Shown piece after piece: positions 21,344 through 32,038 of a stretch of DNA of 64,000 bases (position 1 is its first letter; every line of letters starts with the position of its first letter). The translations under genes were made by a program, and so were the position numbers. Below the pieces are notes generated by a model. It did no database searches. It had not been told where the DNA came from and worked only from the letters and a program-made list of their open reading frames with translations. The stretch is from Pseudoxanthomonas sangjuensis. GTDB lineage: Bacteria; Pseudomonadota; Gammaproteobacteria; Xanthomonadales; Xanthomonadaceae. The stretch lies in NCBI RefSeq assembly GCF_010211755.1, contig NZ_PDWR01000002.1, positions 1-64,000 on the forward strand, read 5' to 3'.

Positions 21344-22222
21344 TCAGCGGTCGCGTTCGATCGCGAGCCTGCCCAACGCCGCCAGCGGGGCGGCGCGCTC
21401 GCCGAACGGCGCCAGCGCGTCGCGCATCGCGGCGGCGAGTTCGTCCAGCTTCGCCTTGGCGCCGTCGATGCCGAGCAGCGCGGGATAGGTCGACTTGACC
21501 TGCGCCGCGTCCTTGCCGGCGGTCTTGCCGAGTTTCTCGGAACTGGATTCGACGTCGAGGATGTCGTCGCGCACCTGGAAGGCCAGGCCCAGCGCGCCGG
21601 CGAACCGGTCCAGCCGCTGCGATTGGTCCGCGTCCACGCGGCCGGCCATCGCCCCCATCCCGACCGACGCGAGGATCAGCGCGCCGGTCTTCAGCCGGTG
21701 CATGCGCTCCAGTTCCTGCACGGCCTGCGTGCGTCCGGTGGCGTCGATGTCCAGCGCCTGCCCGCCGCACATGCCGGCCGCGCCGCTGGCCGCGGCCAGC
21801 GATTGCAGCCAGGCCACGCGCAGGTCCGCGGGGGCGCCGGATTCGGCCAGCACCGCGAACGCCAGCGTCTGCAGTGCGTCGCCGGCGAGGATCGCGATCG
21901 CTTCGTCGAAGGCCACGTGCACCGTCGGCCGGCCGCGGCGCAGGTCGTCGTCGTCCATCGCCGGCAGGTCGTCGTGGACCAGCGAATAGGCGTGGACCAG
22001 TTCCACCGCCATCGCGGGCGCGTCGAGCAACGCTTCGTCGGCGCCGGCCAGGTGGCCGGCGGCGTAGACCAGCAGCGGGCGCATGCGCTTGCCGCCACCG
22101 AGCGCGGCGTAGCGCATCGCCGCGTGCAGGCGCTGCGGCGCAAGGCCGGCGTCGGGCAGGGCGCCGGCCAGCGCGGCTTCGACCCGTTGCGCCCAGCGTG
22201 CGAACAGGGCGTCAGTCGGCAT
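21344..22222 (-). CDS. ispA: Farnesyl diphosphate synthase / polyprenyl synthetase
   Basis: A 292-residue prenyltransferase that condenses isopentenyl diphosphate with allylic diphosphates, feeding quinone and undecaprenyl synthesis. Both aspartate-rich motifs are present: [14 protein letters not shown] in the first half and [11 protein letters not shown] in the second. Size and order (downstream of xseB, overlapping it by 11 bases) match proteobacterial ispA. The start MPTDALF was chosen for alignment with the family N-terminus. Confidence 0.94.
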   Translation of the reverse strand: MPTDALFARWAQRVEAALAGALPDAGLAPQRLHAAMRYAALGGGKRMRPLLVYAAGHLAGADEALLDAPAMAVELVHAYSLVHDDLPAMDDDDLRRGRPTVHVAFDEAIAILAGDALQTLAFAVLAESGAPADLRVAWLQSLAAASGAAGMCGGQALDIDATGRTQAVQELERMHRLKTGALILASVGMGAMAGRVDADQSQRLDRFAGALGLAFQVRDDILDVESSSEKLGKTAGKDAAQVKSTYPALLGIDGAKAKLDELAAAMRDALAPFGERAAPLAALGRLAIERDR

Positions 22223-22475
22223 CGGATGGCGCGAACGGCTTGGCGTCTTCGGGCTTGTCCGGGTCGCTGAGCAGGCGCACGCGCAATTCGGCCTGTTCCA
22301 GCGCGTTCTGGCACTGCCGGTACAGGCCGACGCCACGTTCGTAGGCAGCCAGCGACTGCTCCAGGCTCATCTCGCCGTGTTCCATCTTCTCGACCAGTTG
22401 CTCGAGTTCCTGCAGCGACTGCTCGAAACTGGCGACCGGCGAGGTTCCGGCTTCGGGGGCGGGTTTCTTGGCCAT
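22212..22475 (-). CDS. xseB: Exodeoxyribonuclease VII small subunit
   Basis: An 87-residue subunit that joins XseA to degrade single-stranded DNA. The core [34 protein letters not shown] is a textbook match. It overlaps ispA by 11 bases and follows tilS by 9, so the three form one transcription unit. The large subunit xseA is not in this window. Confidence 0.95.
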   Translation of the reverse strand: MAKKPAPEAGTSPVASFEQSLQELEQLVEKMEHGEMSLEQSLAAYERGVGLYRQCQNALEQAELRVRLLSDPDKPEDAKPFAPSDAD

Positions 22476-22484
22476 GCGCGAAGT

Positions 22485-23789
22485 TTAATCGAAAGGCGCG
22501 GGCGCGGCCTCGCGCCAGACCAGCCGGGCATCGCGTTCCTTCAGCCAGGTATCCAGGCGGGCCGAGAGGATCGCGTCGCCGGCGGCCAGTAGCTCGCCGT
22601 CGGTGGTGGACAACAGCGGCATGACTTCGCGCGTCCAGGTGGGCACGCCGCGCTCCTGCAGCAGCTTCTTCAACTCGCTCGCGTGCCCGCGTCCCGGTAG
22701 CGCGATGCGTTCGCCGCCGCGGCGCGCGTGCGCGCGCACCGGCACGGGCAAAGCGTCGGCGCCTTCCAGCGCCAGCCAGCCGCCGTCGGGCAGCAGCAGC
22801 GGCAGGCGGCCGTCCCACTCCTGCGACCATTTCGGAGGCAAGGGCGTGCGCGTCCATTCCGCGCGCAGCAGGTCGCGCCAGCGGCGGATGCTGGCCCCGC
22901 TCCAGTCGAAGCGCGCTTCGGCGTCGTCCGGCGCGGGCAGGATTTCGGTCTCGATGCGCTCGATGCCGTTGGCCGGCAGCGGCGGCAGTTCCAGCCCGTC
23001 GATCCAGCGCCGCAGCACGCGCGAACGCCGCGCGGTCGGCAGCGCGAGCAAGGCGGGGACCGACAGCTCGTGCGGGTCCGGGGGGGCCGCGGCCGCAAGC
23101 GCGTGCGCGTCTTCGTGCGCCAGCAGGTCGGCGGCTTCGGCGTTCAGCGCGGCGCTGCGGGCGAAGGCGGCGGCGGCCTGCGGCCAGCGCTGGCGCAGCA
23201 GCGGCATGACCTCGTTGCGCAGGAAGTTGCGGTCGAAGTCGCGGTCGGCGTTGCTCGGGTCCTCGATCCACGACAGGCGGTTCCGTTGCGCATGGTCGAG
23301 CAATTCGGAGCGCGGCGTGTCGAGCAGCGGCCGCCAGTGCCAGCCCCCGGCGAATCGGCGCCACGGCCGCATCGCCGCGAGCCCGTCGGGGCCGGAGGCG
23401 CGCAATGCGCGCAGCAGGAAGGTTTCGGCCTGGTCGTCGCGGTGGTGCGCGGTGACCAGTACTTCCCCTTCGCCCATCGCATCGGCGATGGCGCGATAGC
23501 GTGCGTGGCGCGCGGCGGCTTCGGGGCCGCGGCCGGATTCGCGGTCGACTTCGACGCGGAGGGCGGCCAGCGGGATCTCCAGCGCGTCGCAGAAACGCCG
23601 GCAGTGCGCCGCCCAATCGTCCGCATCCGCCTGCAGGCCGTGGTGGACGTGGACGGCGCGCAGGCCGCCGACGCGCAGGCTGGCGTCGGCGGCGAGCGCA
23701 TGCAGCAGCACCGTCGAATCGAGGCCGCCGCTGAAGGCGACCAGCAGCGGCGGGTGTTTCGGCGCTTCGGGCGGAAGGGGTGACAGCAT
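22485..23789 (-). CDS. tilS: tRNA(Ile)-lysidine synthase
   Basis: A 434-residue ATP-pyrophosphatase that converts C34 of the minor tRNA-Ile(CAU) to lysidine. The PP-loop SGGLDS lies near residue 20, and HHRDDQAETFLLRALRASG and LSWIEDPSNAD are typical of the catalytic core. The C-terminal third contains the substrate-binding TilS domains. It is the first gene of the tilS-xseB-ispA unit. Confidence 0.95.
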   Translation of the reverse strand: MLSPLPPEAPKHPPLLVAFSGGLDSTVLLHALAADASLRVGGLRAVHVHHGLQADADDWAAHCRRFCDALEIPLAALRVEVDRESGRGPEAAARHARYRAIADAMGEGEVLVTAHHRDDQAETFLLRALRASGPDGLAAMRPWRRFAGGWHWRPLLDTPRSELLDHAQRNRLSWIEDPSNADRDFDRNFLRNEVMPLLRQRWPQAAAAFARSAALNAEAADLLAHEDAHALAAAAPPDPHELSVPALLALPTARRSRVLRRWIDGLELPPLPANGIERIETEILPAPDDAEARFDWSGASIRRWRDLLRAEWTRTPLPPKWSQEWDGRLPLLLPDGGWLALEGADALPVPVRAHARRGGERIALPGRGHASELKKLLQERGVPTWTREVMPLLSTTDGELLAAGDAILSARLDTWLKERDARLVWREAAPAPFD

Positions 23790-23926
23790 GCGGGAAGTCT
23801 AATCCGCCGCGGTCGGGAAGGTCCGGATCGCCAACCGCGTCCTGGCGGAAAATGGCGGCTTGGGTTTTCCGGAAGGCCGGGCGATGCGGCTTCGGCCGCC
23901 ATGCATGTTTGTGCGCGGACGGAAAG

Positions 23927-24112
23927 CTAATGGACGGCGCGCAGGACGATCACCATGGCGGCGAGCCAGCAGACGGAAACGAACAGCGCCAGCACGATGT
24001 GCTGGCTCATGCCGTACCTGTGCTTGAAGAAGAAGTTGTAGACCAGCCCCGCCAGCAGCGGGACGACGAAAAGCGCGGTCGGCAACAGCCACCAACGTTC
24101 GAACAGGTCCAT
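23927..24112 (-). CDS. Small two-helix membrane protein
   Basis: A 61-residue hydrophobic protein beginning MDLFERWWLLP, with two predicted membrane helices (about residues 7-25 and 36-56) separated by the basic FFFKHRYGMSQH loop. No family was recognised. The internal start was preferred over a longer form with 15 extra residues because helix 1 then sits at the normal distance from the N-terminus. It lies between tilS and the TPR gene on the same strand. Confidence 0.55.
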   Translation of the reverse strand: MDLFERWWLLPTALFVVPLLAGLVYNFFFKHRYGMSQHIVLALFVSVCWLAAMVIVLRAVH

Positions 24113-24239
24113 CGGGAGTCCCCTTGCCGGCAGCGCGGACGAAGTACCGGATGCCATCGTAGCGCCGGCGGGCCGGCCGCGACAGCGCCGTCCGGGCGCA
24201 TCGCAATCGGGGAACCCGCGCCGCGCGCACGGGCCGGAT

Positions 24240-24989
24240 TCACGTCCCGAGCGCGGACAGCTCCTGGCGTGCGGCTTCGATCCAGTCGCGCTGTTCGCGC
24301 TGGTAGTACCTGGGCGCGACCGCCGAGCGGGCGAGGATTTCCTTGAACAACTCGGCCGCCCTGGCCGTGTCGCCGTTGCGCTTCAGCAGTTGGCCGTAGC
24401 GCAGGCGCGCCTCTTCGCCGGGGTAGCCCTGGACGACGGCTTCGTATTCGTGCAGCGCGGCCGCGACGTCGCCCGTGCCCTCGACCGCCTTCGCGTAGAG
24501 CAGGTGGCCTTCCTTGGAGCGGAAATCCGGATTGGCCGCGATCAGCGCATCCAGCGTTTCCCGCGCTTGCCGCGGCTGGCCCAGGCCGTATTGCGCCTTG
24601 GCCAGGCCCAGCATCAGGTCGGGATCGGTGGCGTACAGGCCTTTCAGCGCGCCCTGGTACAACTCGGCGGCGCGCCGGTAATCGCCGTGGCGCAGGCTTT
24701 CGGCAGCCAGCTCGCGGCGGTTCGCCTGGGTGTCGGACAACTGCAGGTTCTGTTCCGCGCGCCGCTTGTCGCGTTGCGGGTCGAGCGCGTTGCGCACCTT
24801 GCGCGCGACCTTGCGCGAGCCGGGGCCGTTGCGCAGGTCGGGCAGGATCTCGGCGATGAAGTAGATCAGCACCGCGAGATAGGAGAACAGCAGCAGGATG
24901 AAGATCCAGTACAGCGGCCTGCCCGTCCGCACCACGTGCACGCAGCAGGCGATCTGCAGGATGAAGGAGAGGATCAGGATCGGGCTCAT
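24240..24989 (-). CDS. TPR-repeat membrane protein
   Basis: A 249-residue protein with two N-terminal hydrophobic segments (about residues 3-18 and 26-47) followed by a cytoplasmic or periplasmic set of about four tetratricopeptide repeats. Clear repeat signatures are ADPDLMLGLAKAQYGLGQPRQARETLDALIAANPDF and KAVEGTGDVAAALHEYEAVVQGYPG-like units. Such proteins act as scaffolds; the partner is unknown. It follows accA on the same strand with a 27-base gap. Confidence 0.75.
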   Translation of the reverse strand: MSPILILSFILQIACCVHVVRTGRPLYWIFILLLFSYLAVLIYFIAEILPDLRNGPGSRKVARKVRNALDPQRDKRRAEQNLQLSDTQANRRELAAESLRHGDYRRAAELYQGALKGLYATDPDLMLGLAKAQYGLGQPRQARETLDALIAANPDFRSKEGHLLYAKAVEGTGDVAAALHEYEAVVQGYPGEEARLRYGQLLKRNGDTARAAELFKEILARSAVAPRYYQREQRDWIEAARQELSALGT

Positions 24990-25016
24990 CGGATCGGCCT
25001 GTCCGCGGGACGCCGC

Positions 25017-25976
<960 letters not shown>

Positions 25977-26052
25977 CTGCGGGCGGAAGGCCGGAAAGAC
26001 GGGAATTCTAGCCGATGCCGTGTCGTTCGCCCGTACGCCCGGGTAGGGCGAT

Positions 26053-26084
26053 GCGGGGAGTGGGAACGGCTTCCCACTCCCCGC
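26053..26084. terminator. Strong hairpin between the M61 peptidase gene and accA
   Basis: A perfect 14-bp stem (GCGGGGAGTGGGAA with its complement) around CGGC, just past the M61 stop on the minus strand. It lacks an obvious T-run. It may terminate the peptidase transcript or separate it from accA. Confidence 0.55.
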
Positions 26085-26099
26085 CGCCAGCCGGCTCGC

Positions 26100-28010
26100 T
26101 CACTTGCGCGCGGTGAAGATCGGCGTCAGGTAGTCCGGCGTGCCTTCGATGCGCTCCAGGTGCGGGTAGCGCAGGCCGTCGTGGTAGTCGATTTCGACCG
26201 TGCGGTAGCGGTTGAACTCCTTGATCATCAGCCGGATCGGTGCCTTGTCGGTCTTCGCCGCCTTGACCGCTTCCTCCAGCACGTCCTTGCCGTATTCGAT
26301 GTCGTTGACCGCGACGATCTGCGTACCGCTGCCGATGCCGGCGTTGAAGGCCGGGCCGTCCCAGCGCACGTCGCCGACCTTGCCGTCCTTGCCGATGCTC
26401 AGGCCCAGCGAATAGGTGAAGTCGGCGGTGCCGGCGCCGCGGCCGCCCTTGGCCTGCGCCTTGGCGTAGGCGCTGGGCGTGTCCTTGTAGAACAGTTTCC
26501 AGCCGGCGGCCTCGATGCCGCCGGTCAGGCCGGTCTTGCCGTCGAGGCGGTCGCGCAGGAAGGTCGCCCAGTCGTATTCCAGCACGCCGTTCAGCGTGGC
26601 GACCACGTCCTCGAAGGTGTAGGTGTTCGGCGCCTTCCACTTGCCGTCGTCGACGCCGAAGAACGCCCTGGCGAAATCGTCCAGCGACTTCCTGCCCCTG
26701 GTCTCCGCGCGGATCAGCGCATCGGCCTCCAGCCAGATCATCTGCCCGGCCTGGTAGTAGTCCTCGCTCATCTGGTAGTTGCGGTACGCGCGCGGCGCGC
26801 GTCTGGCGATGATCGGGTCGTTGGTGGTGTCCTGCACGTTGCGCCAGCCCATGCCGGGGCGGTTGTCGGCATAGGTCGCGGCGACCAGCGCCAGCGCGTC
26901 GCGCGAAGCGTCGAGCGGGCGCATGCCGGAGCGCGCGGCCAGCACGTTGCCCCAGTACTGGGTCTGGCCTTCGTAGACCCACAGCAGGCTGTCCCGCATC
27001 GGCACGTTGAGGTTCGGCGTCCACAGGTCGGCGCCGCGGCGGTACTTGCCGTTCCACGAGTGGGTGAACTCGTGCGCGAGCAGGTCGGAGAAGCCGGCCT
27101 TCTTGTCCCACTCGGTGAAATAGCCGGTGCCGACGCCGTTTTCGCTGCTGCGCTGGTGTTCCAGGCCGTTGCCGCTCATCTGGCCCGACAGCGAGAACAG
27201 GAACTGGTAATGGTCGTAGTGTTGCGCGCCGTACAGTTTCAGCGTCTGCGCGACCATCGTCTTGTGGATGTCGATCTGTTCCTGCGTGGCTTCGAGGTAC
27301 TTGGGCGCGTCGGCGACGACGCCCAGCCTCACCGGCACCTTGCTGCCGGCCGGGGTCAGGTCGATCTGCCTGGCGTACTTGCCGGCGAATATCGGCGAGT
27401 CGACGTAGATGTCGAAGTTCACGTCCTCGTAATCGACCGTATCGCCGTTGCGGCCCTGCTCGTGCATCGCGGTGAACGCGGTCCAGCCGGCGGGATAGGT
27501 GATGCGCGGGTCGAACACGATCTGGCTGCCGTAGTGGCCGGCCGGGTACAGCACGGCGGCAATCGTCTTCAGGTTGAGCATGTTCGGCGCCATCGCCACG
27601 CCGCCCTGCGAGCCGTCGGTGGGCGTGAGGTAGTCGAACTCGGCGGTGATCTCGGCCACGCCGTCGGGCACGGCGATATGGAAGGCGTTGACGTCGAGGG
27701 TGTCGCGCTTCCATTCGAGCTTCCGGCCATTCGCCTTGAACACGATGCCGGCGATCTTGTCGATCGGGTTGCGCGGCGAATGCCCGCCCGGCACCCATTT
27801 CGGATACAGCAGCACCAGCTCGCCCGGCTTCACCGGGATGGTTTCCTTCACCTTGAAGATGCGCTGGGACAGGTTGGTGGCGTCGATCTCGATCCTGATC
27901 GTGCCCGGCGCGTACGGCACGTCCTGCGGCTCGGGAATCGCGGCCTGCGCGGCGAAGGGGAGGGAGAGGGCGGTCAGCAGCGACCAGGCAAGGCGGTTGC
28001 GACGGGGCAT
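26100..28010 (-). CDS. M61-family metallopeptidase with PDZ domain
   Basis: A 636-residue exported zinc aminopeptidase of the M61 (glycyl aminopeptidase) family. A signal peptide occupies residues 1-23 (cut after AQA). The gluzincin zinc motif HEFTH is at residues 313-317, with the third ligand expected in YEGQTQYWG further on. The C-terminal part contains a PDZ-like fold (SLGLSIGKDGKVGDVRWDGPAFNAGI). The start MPRRNRLA was taken at the signal peptide. It sits between dnaE and accA. Confidence 0.92.
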   Translation of the reverse strand: MPRRNRLAWSLLTALSLPFAAQAAIPEPQDVPYAPGTIRIEIDATNLSQRIFKVKETIPVKPGELVLLYPKWVPGGHSPRNPIDKIAGIVFKANGRKLEWKRDTLDVNAFHIAVPDGVAEITAEFDYLTPTDGSQGGVAMAPNMLNLKTIAAVLYPAGHYGSQIVFDPRITYPAGWTAFTAMHEQGRNGDTVDYEDVNFDIYVDSPIFAGKYARQIDLTPAGSKVPVRLGVVADAPKYLEATQEQIDIHKTMVAQTLKLYGAQHYDHYQFLFSLSGQMSGNGLEHQRSSENGVGTGYFTEWDKKAGFSDLLAHEFTHSWNGKYRRGADLWTPNLNVPMRDSLLWVYEGQTQYWGNVLAARSGMRPLDASRDALALVAATYADNRPGMGWRNVQDTTNDPIIARRAPRAYRNYQMSEDYYQAGQMIWLEADALIRAETRGRKSLDDFARAFFGVDDGKWKAPNTYTFEDVVATLNGVLEYDWATFLRDRLDGKTGLTGGIEAAGWKLFYKDTPSAYAKAQAKGGRGAGTADFTYSLGLSIGKDGKVGDVRWDGPAFNAGIGSGTQIVAVNDIEYGKDVLEEAVKAAKTDKAPIRLMIKEFNRYRTVEIDYHDGLRYPHLERIEGTPDYLTPIFTARK

Positions 28011-28116
28011 GGCGGCTCCGGGAGAGGTGGGCGTCGGGAGGTACGGCGGAATCCCGAGTCTCGCCGTCCGGCGGCGGGGGCGCATATGCCGATGGTCAGG
28101 GTCGATGCGACGGCGG

Positions 28117-31100
28117 TCAGGCCCAGGGCCGGTCGAAGTTGATCCTGACCGCGCGCACGCCCGGATGGGCGCGCAGCGCGTCGAGCAACCCGGCGTCGAC
28201 GCGCACGGATTTCTCGCCATTGAGCTGCAGCCGGCCGCTGACCCCGCCCTTCGGCGTGGCCAGCAGCAGTTCCAGCAGCAACGGGGTGCCGCCGGGGCGG
28301 TTGCGCGACAGCAGCGCGTCCACGCGCTGCCACAGGCCGGGTTCGCGCAGGTCCAGGCGCAGCGACAGGCGGCGCGCGTTTTCCGCGCACAGCTTCTCGT
28401 AGTCCCAGCACTCGCGCAGGCGCAGGCTGAAGCCGCCGGCGAATTCGTCCTCGCGCATGCCGCCGCGCACCACCAGGATGCGGTCGCGGACCAGCAGGTG
28501 GCTGAATTCGGCGGCGGCGTCGGAGAACGCGCTGCATTCGATCCGCCCGCGGCTGTCCTCGAGCACCACCACCACCTGGCTGTCGCCGCGGCGGCGCACG
28601 TCGACCACCTGCCCGGCCAGCACCACGTTCACTTCCGGGCGCCAGCCCTTCCTGGCGCTTTCCGGCTGCGACGACCACAGCTTTTCCAGGTCGCCGAGGT
28701 CGTGGCCGAGCAGGCCGCGCAGGTCCTCGGCATGCGGGTCCATCGGATGCCCGCTGAGGTAGAAGCCCAGCGTGTCGCGCTCGCCGGCCAGCTTCTGCGC
28801 CAGCGGCCATTCCGCGGTTTCCGGCAGTTCGACGTGGATGTCGCCGCCGCCGCTGCTGGCGCCGAACATGTCGACGATGCCGGCGCTGCGGTTGCGGTTG
28901 AGCTGGTCGACCGCCTTCATCGCCTCGGGGATCTGCAGCATCAGCGAAGCGCGGTTCCTGCCGATGGCGTCGAGCGCGCCGGCGTTGACCAGCGCCTCCA
29001 GCGCGCGCTTGTTGAGCTTGGTCGAATCGACGCGCTTGCAGAAGTCGAGCATGTCGCGGAACGCACCGCCGTCGCGGCGCGCCTCGACGATCGCTTCGCA
29101 CACGCCCTGGCCGACGCCCTTCACCGCGCCGAGTCCGTAGCGGACGGTCTTCGCATCGGTGGCGACGAACATGAAATCCGAGTGGTTCACGTCCGGCGGC
29201 AACACGTCGAGGCCAAGGCCCCGCGCTTCGTCGAGGAAGCCGACCACCTTGTCGGTCTTGTCCATGTCCGACGACAGCGTCGCGGCCATGAACTCGGCCG
29301 GGTAGTGCTTCTTCAGCCACGCGGTCTGGTAGGCGACCAGCGAGTACGCGGCGGCGTGCGACTTGTTGAAGCCGTAGCCGGCGAACTTCTCCATCAGGTC
29401 GAAGATCTCGTCGGCCTTGGCCTGGCCCACGCCGCCCTTCTCCGCGCCCTCGCGGAAGATTTCGCGGTGCTTGGCCATCTCGGCCGGGATCTTCTTGCCC
29501 ATCGCGCGGCGCAGCAGGTCGGCGCCGCCCAGCGTGTAGCCGCCGACGATCTGCGCCATCTGCATGACCTGCTCCTGGTAGACCATGATGCCGTAGGTCT
29601 CTTCGAGCATGCCGCGGGTGCGCGGGTCGGGGTATTCGAATTCCTCGGTGCCGTGCTTGCGCGCCACGAACGACGGGATCATCTCCATCGGGCCGGGGCG
29701 ATAGAGCGCGTTGAGGGCGATCAGGTCCTCGAAGCGGTCGGGCTTCGCGTCTTTCAGCGCGCGGCGCATGCCCGCCGATTCGAACTGGAACACCGAGCCG
29801 GTGTTGCCGTTGGCGAAGACGTCGCGGTACACGCTGGCGTCGTCCAGCGGGATCGCGGTGATGTCGACAGGCTCCTTGCCTTCCTTGGCGCGCCGCGCGT
29901 TGATCGCCTTCACCGCCCAGTCGATGATGGTCAGCGTGCGCAGGCCGAGGAAGTCGAACTTGACCAGGCCGACCGCCTCGACGTCGTCCTTGTCGAACTG
30001 GGTGACCGGGTTCTTGCCGAGCGTGCCGGTGTCGTGTTCGGCGAACAGCGGGCAGAAGTCCGACAGCGGCGACGGCGCGATCACCACGCCGCCGGCATGC
30101 TTGCCGGCGTTGCGGGTCAGGTCTTCCAGCTGCAGCGCAAGGTCGATCAGGTCGCGGACGTCGTCCTCGGCGTCGTAGCGTTCCTTCAGCTCGGCGACGA
30201 CGCGGTCGGGTTCCTTCTGCGCGCGCTTGCTGGTGCCGATGGCGTCTTCCAGTGTCACCGGATCGGCCGGCTGCAGCGGAATGAGCTTGGCCAGCCCGTC
30301 GACGAAGGTGTACGAGAGGCCGAGCACGCGGCCGGCGTCGCGCAGCACCGCCTTCGCCGCCATCGTGCCGTAGGTGATGATCTGGCTGACGCGGTCGCGG
30401 CCGTACTTGCGCGCGACGTAGTCGATCACCTCGTCGCGGCGGTCCATGCAGAAGTCGATGTCGAAGTCGGGCATCGACACGCGTTCCGGGTTCAGGAAGC
30501 GCTCGAACAGCAGGTTGTACGGCAGCGGGTCGAGGTCGGTGATCTGCAGCGCCCACGCCACCAGCGAACCGGCGCCGGAGCCGCGGCCGGGGCCGATCGG
30601 GATGCCGTGCTGCTTGCCCCACTGGATGAAGTCGGCCACGATCAGGAAGTAGCCGGGGAAACCCATCTTGATGATGGTGTCCAGTTCGAACTCGAGGCGC
30701 GCGAAATAGTCTTCGCGGGTCTTGCCCGGCGCCAGCGGGTTCCTCTCGAGGCGCGCTTCGAGGCCGGCGCGCGACTGGCTGCGGATCCACGAGTCGAGCG
30801 TTTCGTCGTCCGGCACCGGGTACGCCGGCAGGTAGTAGGTGCCCAGCTGCATCTCGACGTTGCAGCGCTGCGCCAGCGCCCAGGTGTTGTCGATCGCGTC
30901 GGGCACGTCGGCGAACAGCTGCGCCATCTCTTCCGCCGACTTCAGGTATTGCTCGGGGCTGTAATCGCGCGGGCGCCGCGGGTCGTCGAGCACGCGCCCG
31001 GAAGCGATGCACACGCGCGCCTCGTGCGCCTCGAAGCCCTCCTTGTCGAGGAAGCGCACGTCGTTGCTGGCGACCACCGGCAGGCCGCGCTTGCCGGCGA

Positions 31101-31695
31101 CGTGCAGGGCGAAGTTGTTGAACGCTTCCTCGCCTTCGCGGCCGGTGCGGGTCAGCTCGAGGTGCAGGTTGTCGCCGAACGCGCGCTGCAGTTCGACCAG
31201 CTGCGCCTCGGCCAGGTCGTGGCGGCCGCCGGCGGCGAGGCGGCCGGCCAGGCTGTGGCGGCCGGCGATGGCGAACAGGCCGGCATGGTCGTCGCGCAGC
31301 CATTCCGGGTCGATCGCGACGCCATCGCCGCGCTGGCCCTCCATCCACGCGCGGGTCAGCAGCCGCGACAGGCTCAGGTAGCCGTCGCGGTCGCGGCACA
31401 GCAGGGTCAGCAGCGACGGCGCGTCGCCGCCGTCGGCGACCATCACGTCGGCGCCGGCGATCGGCTTGATGCCGACGCCCTCGGCGGCCTTGTAGAACTT
31501 GACCAGCGCGAACAGGTTGTTGCGGTCGGTCACCGCCAGCGCCGGCAACCGCAGTTCGACCGCGCGGCTGAGCAGGTTGGGCCGGTCGCCGGCCTTCTCC
31601 GGGCGCGCGTAGTCCGGCTTCTCGGGCACGCGGATGGTCGAATCCGCCAGCGAGAACTCGGTGTGCAGGTGCAGGTGGATGAAGCGGGAGGGCAT
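28117..31695 (-). CDS. dnaE: DNA polymerase III alpha subunit
   Basis: A 1192-residue replicative polymerase. It opens with a PHP domain (FIHLHLHTEFSLADSTIRV, residues 4-22), carries the C-family palm aspartates in MPDFDIDFCMDRRDEV near residue 410, and continues through fingers (FAGYGFNKSHAAAYS), a helix-hairpin-helix segment and an OB-fold near residue 1000. Length is near the 1160-1200 residues of DnaE1. The beta-clamp contact and tau-binding tail lie in the last 250 residues. Confidence 0.97.
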   Translation of the reverse strand: MPSRFIHLHLHTEFSLADSTIRVPEKPDYARPEKAGDRPNLLSRAVELRLPALAVTDRNNLFALVKFYKAAEGVGIKPIAGADVMVADGGDAPSLLTLLCRDRDGYLSLSRLLTRAWMEGQRGDGVAIDPEWLRDDHAGLFAIAGRHSLAGRLAAGGRHDLAEAQLVELQRAFGDNLHLELTRTGREGEEAFNNFALHVAGKRGLPVVASNDVRFLDKEGFEAHEARVCIASGRVLDDPRRPRDYSPEQYLKSAEEMAQLFADVPDAIDNTWALAQRCNVEMQLGTYYLPAYPVPDDETLDSWIRSQSRAGLEARLERNPLAPGKTREDYFARLEFELDTIIKMGFPGYFLIVADFIQWGKQHGIPIGPGRGSGAGSLVAWALQITDLDPLPYNLLFERFLNPERVSMPDFDIDFCMDRRDEVIDYVARKYGRDRVSQIITYGTMAAKAVLRDAGRVLGLSYTFVDGLAKLIPLQPADPVTLEDAIGTSKRAQKEPDRVVAELKERYDAEDDVRDLIDLALQLEDLTRNAGKHAGGVVIAPSPLSDFCPLFAEHDTGTLGKNPVTQFDKDDVEAVGLVKFDFLGLRTLTIIDWAVKAINARRAKEGKEPVDITAIPLDDASVYRDVFANGNTGSVFQFESAGMRRALKDAKPDRFEDLIALNALYRPGPMEMIPSFVARKHGTEEFEYPDPRTRGMLEETYGIMVYQEQVMQMAQIVGGYTLGGADLLRRAMGKKIPAEMAKHREIFREGAEKGGVGQAKADEIFDLMEKFAGYGFNKSHAAAYSLVAYQTAWLKKHYPAEFMAATLSSDMDKTDKVVGFLDEARGLGLDVLPPDVNHSDFMFVATDAKTVRYGLGAVKGVGQGVCEAIVEARRDGGAFRDMLDFCKRVDSTKLNKRALEALVNAGALDAIGRNRASLMLQIPEAMKAVDQLNRNRSAGIVDMFGASSGGGDIHVELPETAEWPLAQKLAGERDTLGFYLSGHPMDPHAEDLRGLLGHDLGDLEKLWSSQPESARKGWRPEVNVVLAGQVVDVRRRGDSQVVVVLEDSRGRIECSAFSDAAAEFSHLLVRDRILVVRGGMREDEFAGGFSLRLRECWDYEKLCAENARRLSLRLDLREPGLWQRVDALLSRNRPGGTPLLLELLLATPKGGVSGRLQLNGEKSVRVDAGLLDALRAHPGVRAVRINFDRPWA

Positions 31696-31927
31696 GGCGA
31701 TCCGTGCTTAGCGGACGCCCTCGAGGCGTCCGCTGCATTCGCGTGCGCCCGGCCAAGGATGGTCGGGCCGGAGGTTCCGAAGGAGTCGCGGCTGCGCCAT
31801 GGATGGCATCGGCGATGGTCGTGGTGTTGCAGGGTAGCCCGGGGGTGGGGGGCGGGCAAGGCTTGACAGCCGCCGCGGCAGGTTCCGCCGGACCCGCGCC
31901 GCGCCACCGGCTACAATGTGCGGCATT

Positions 31928-32004
31928 GGCCCCGTAGCTCAGCTGGATAGAGCGTCCCCCTCCTAAGGGGAAGGTCGTGCGTTCGAATCGCGCCGGGGCC
32001 GCCA
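31928..32004 (+). tRNA. tRNA-Arg (anticodon CCU)
   Basis: A 77-nt cloverleaf with acceptor pairing GGCCCCG/CGGGGCC, D-arm AGCTCAGCTGGATAGAG, anticodon loop CTCCTAA within a TCCCC/GGGGA stem, and T-loop GTTCGAATC. The 3' CCA is encoded at 32002-32004. It reads the rare arginine codon AGG. No integrase or phage gene follows it. Confidence 0.97.
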
Positions 32005-32038
32005 TTTTCGATGGCGCGGCGCGCGGCCGGGCGTGGAT

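Noticed and set aside
27974-32005. A 1343-residue open frame overlapping dnaE in another frame
   Set aside because: It is an arginine/proline-rich shadow of dnaE; dnaE itself has every expected motif.
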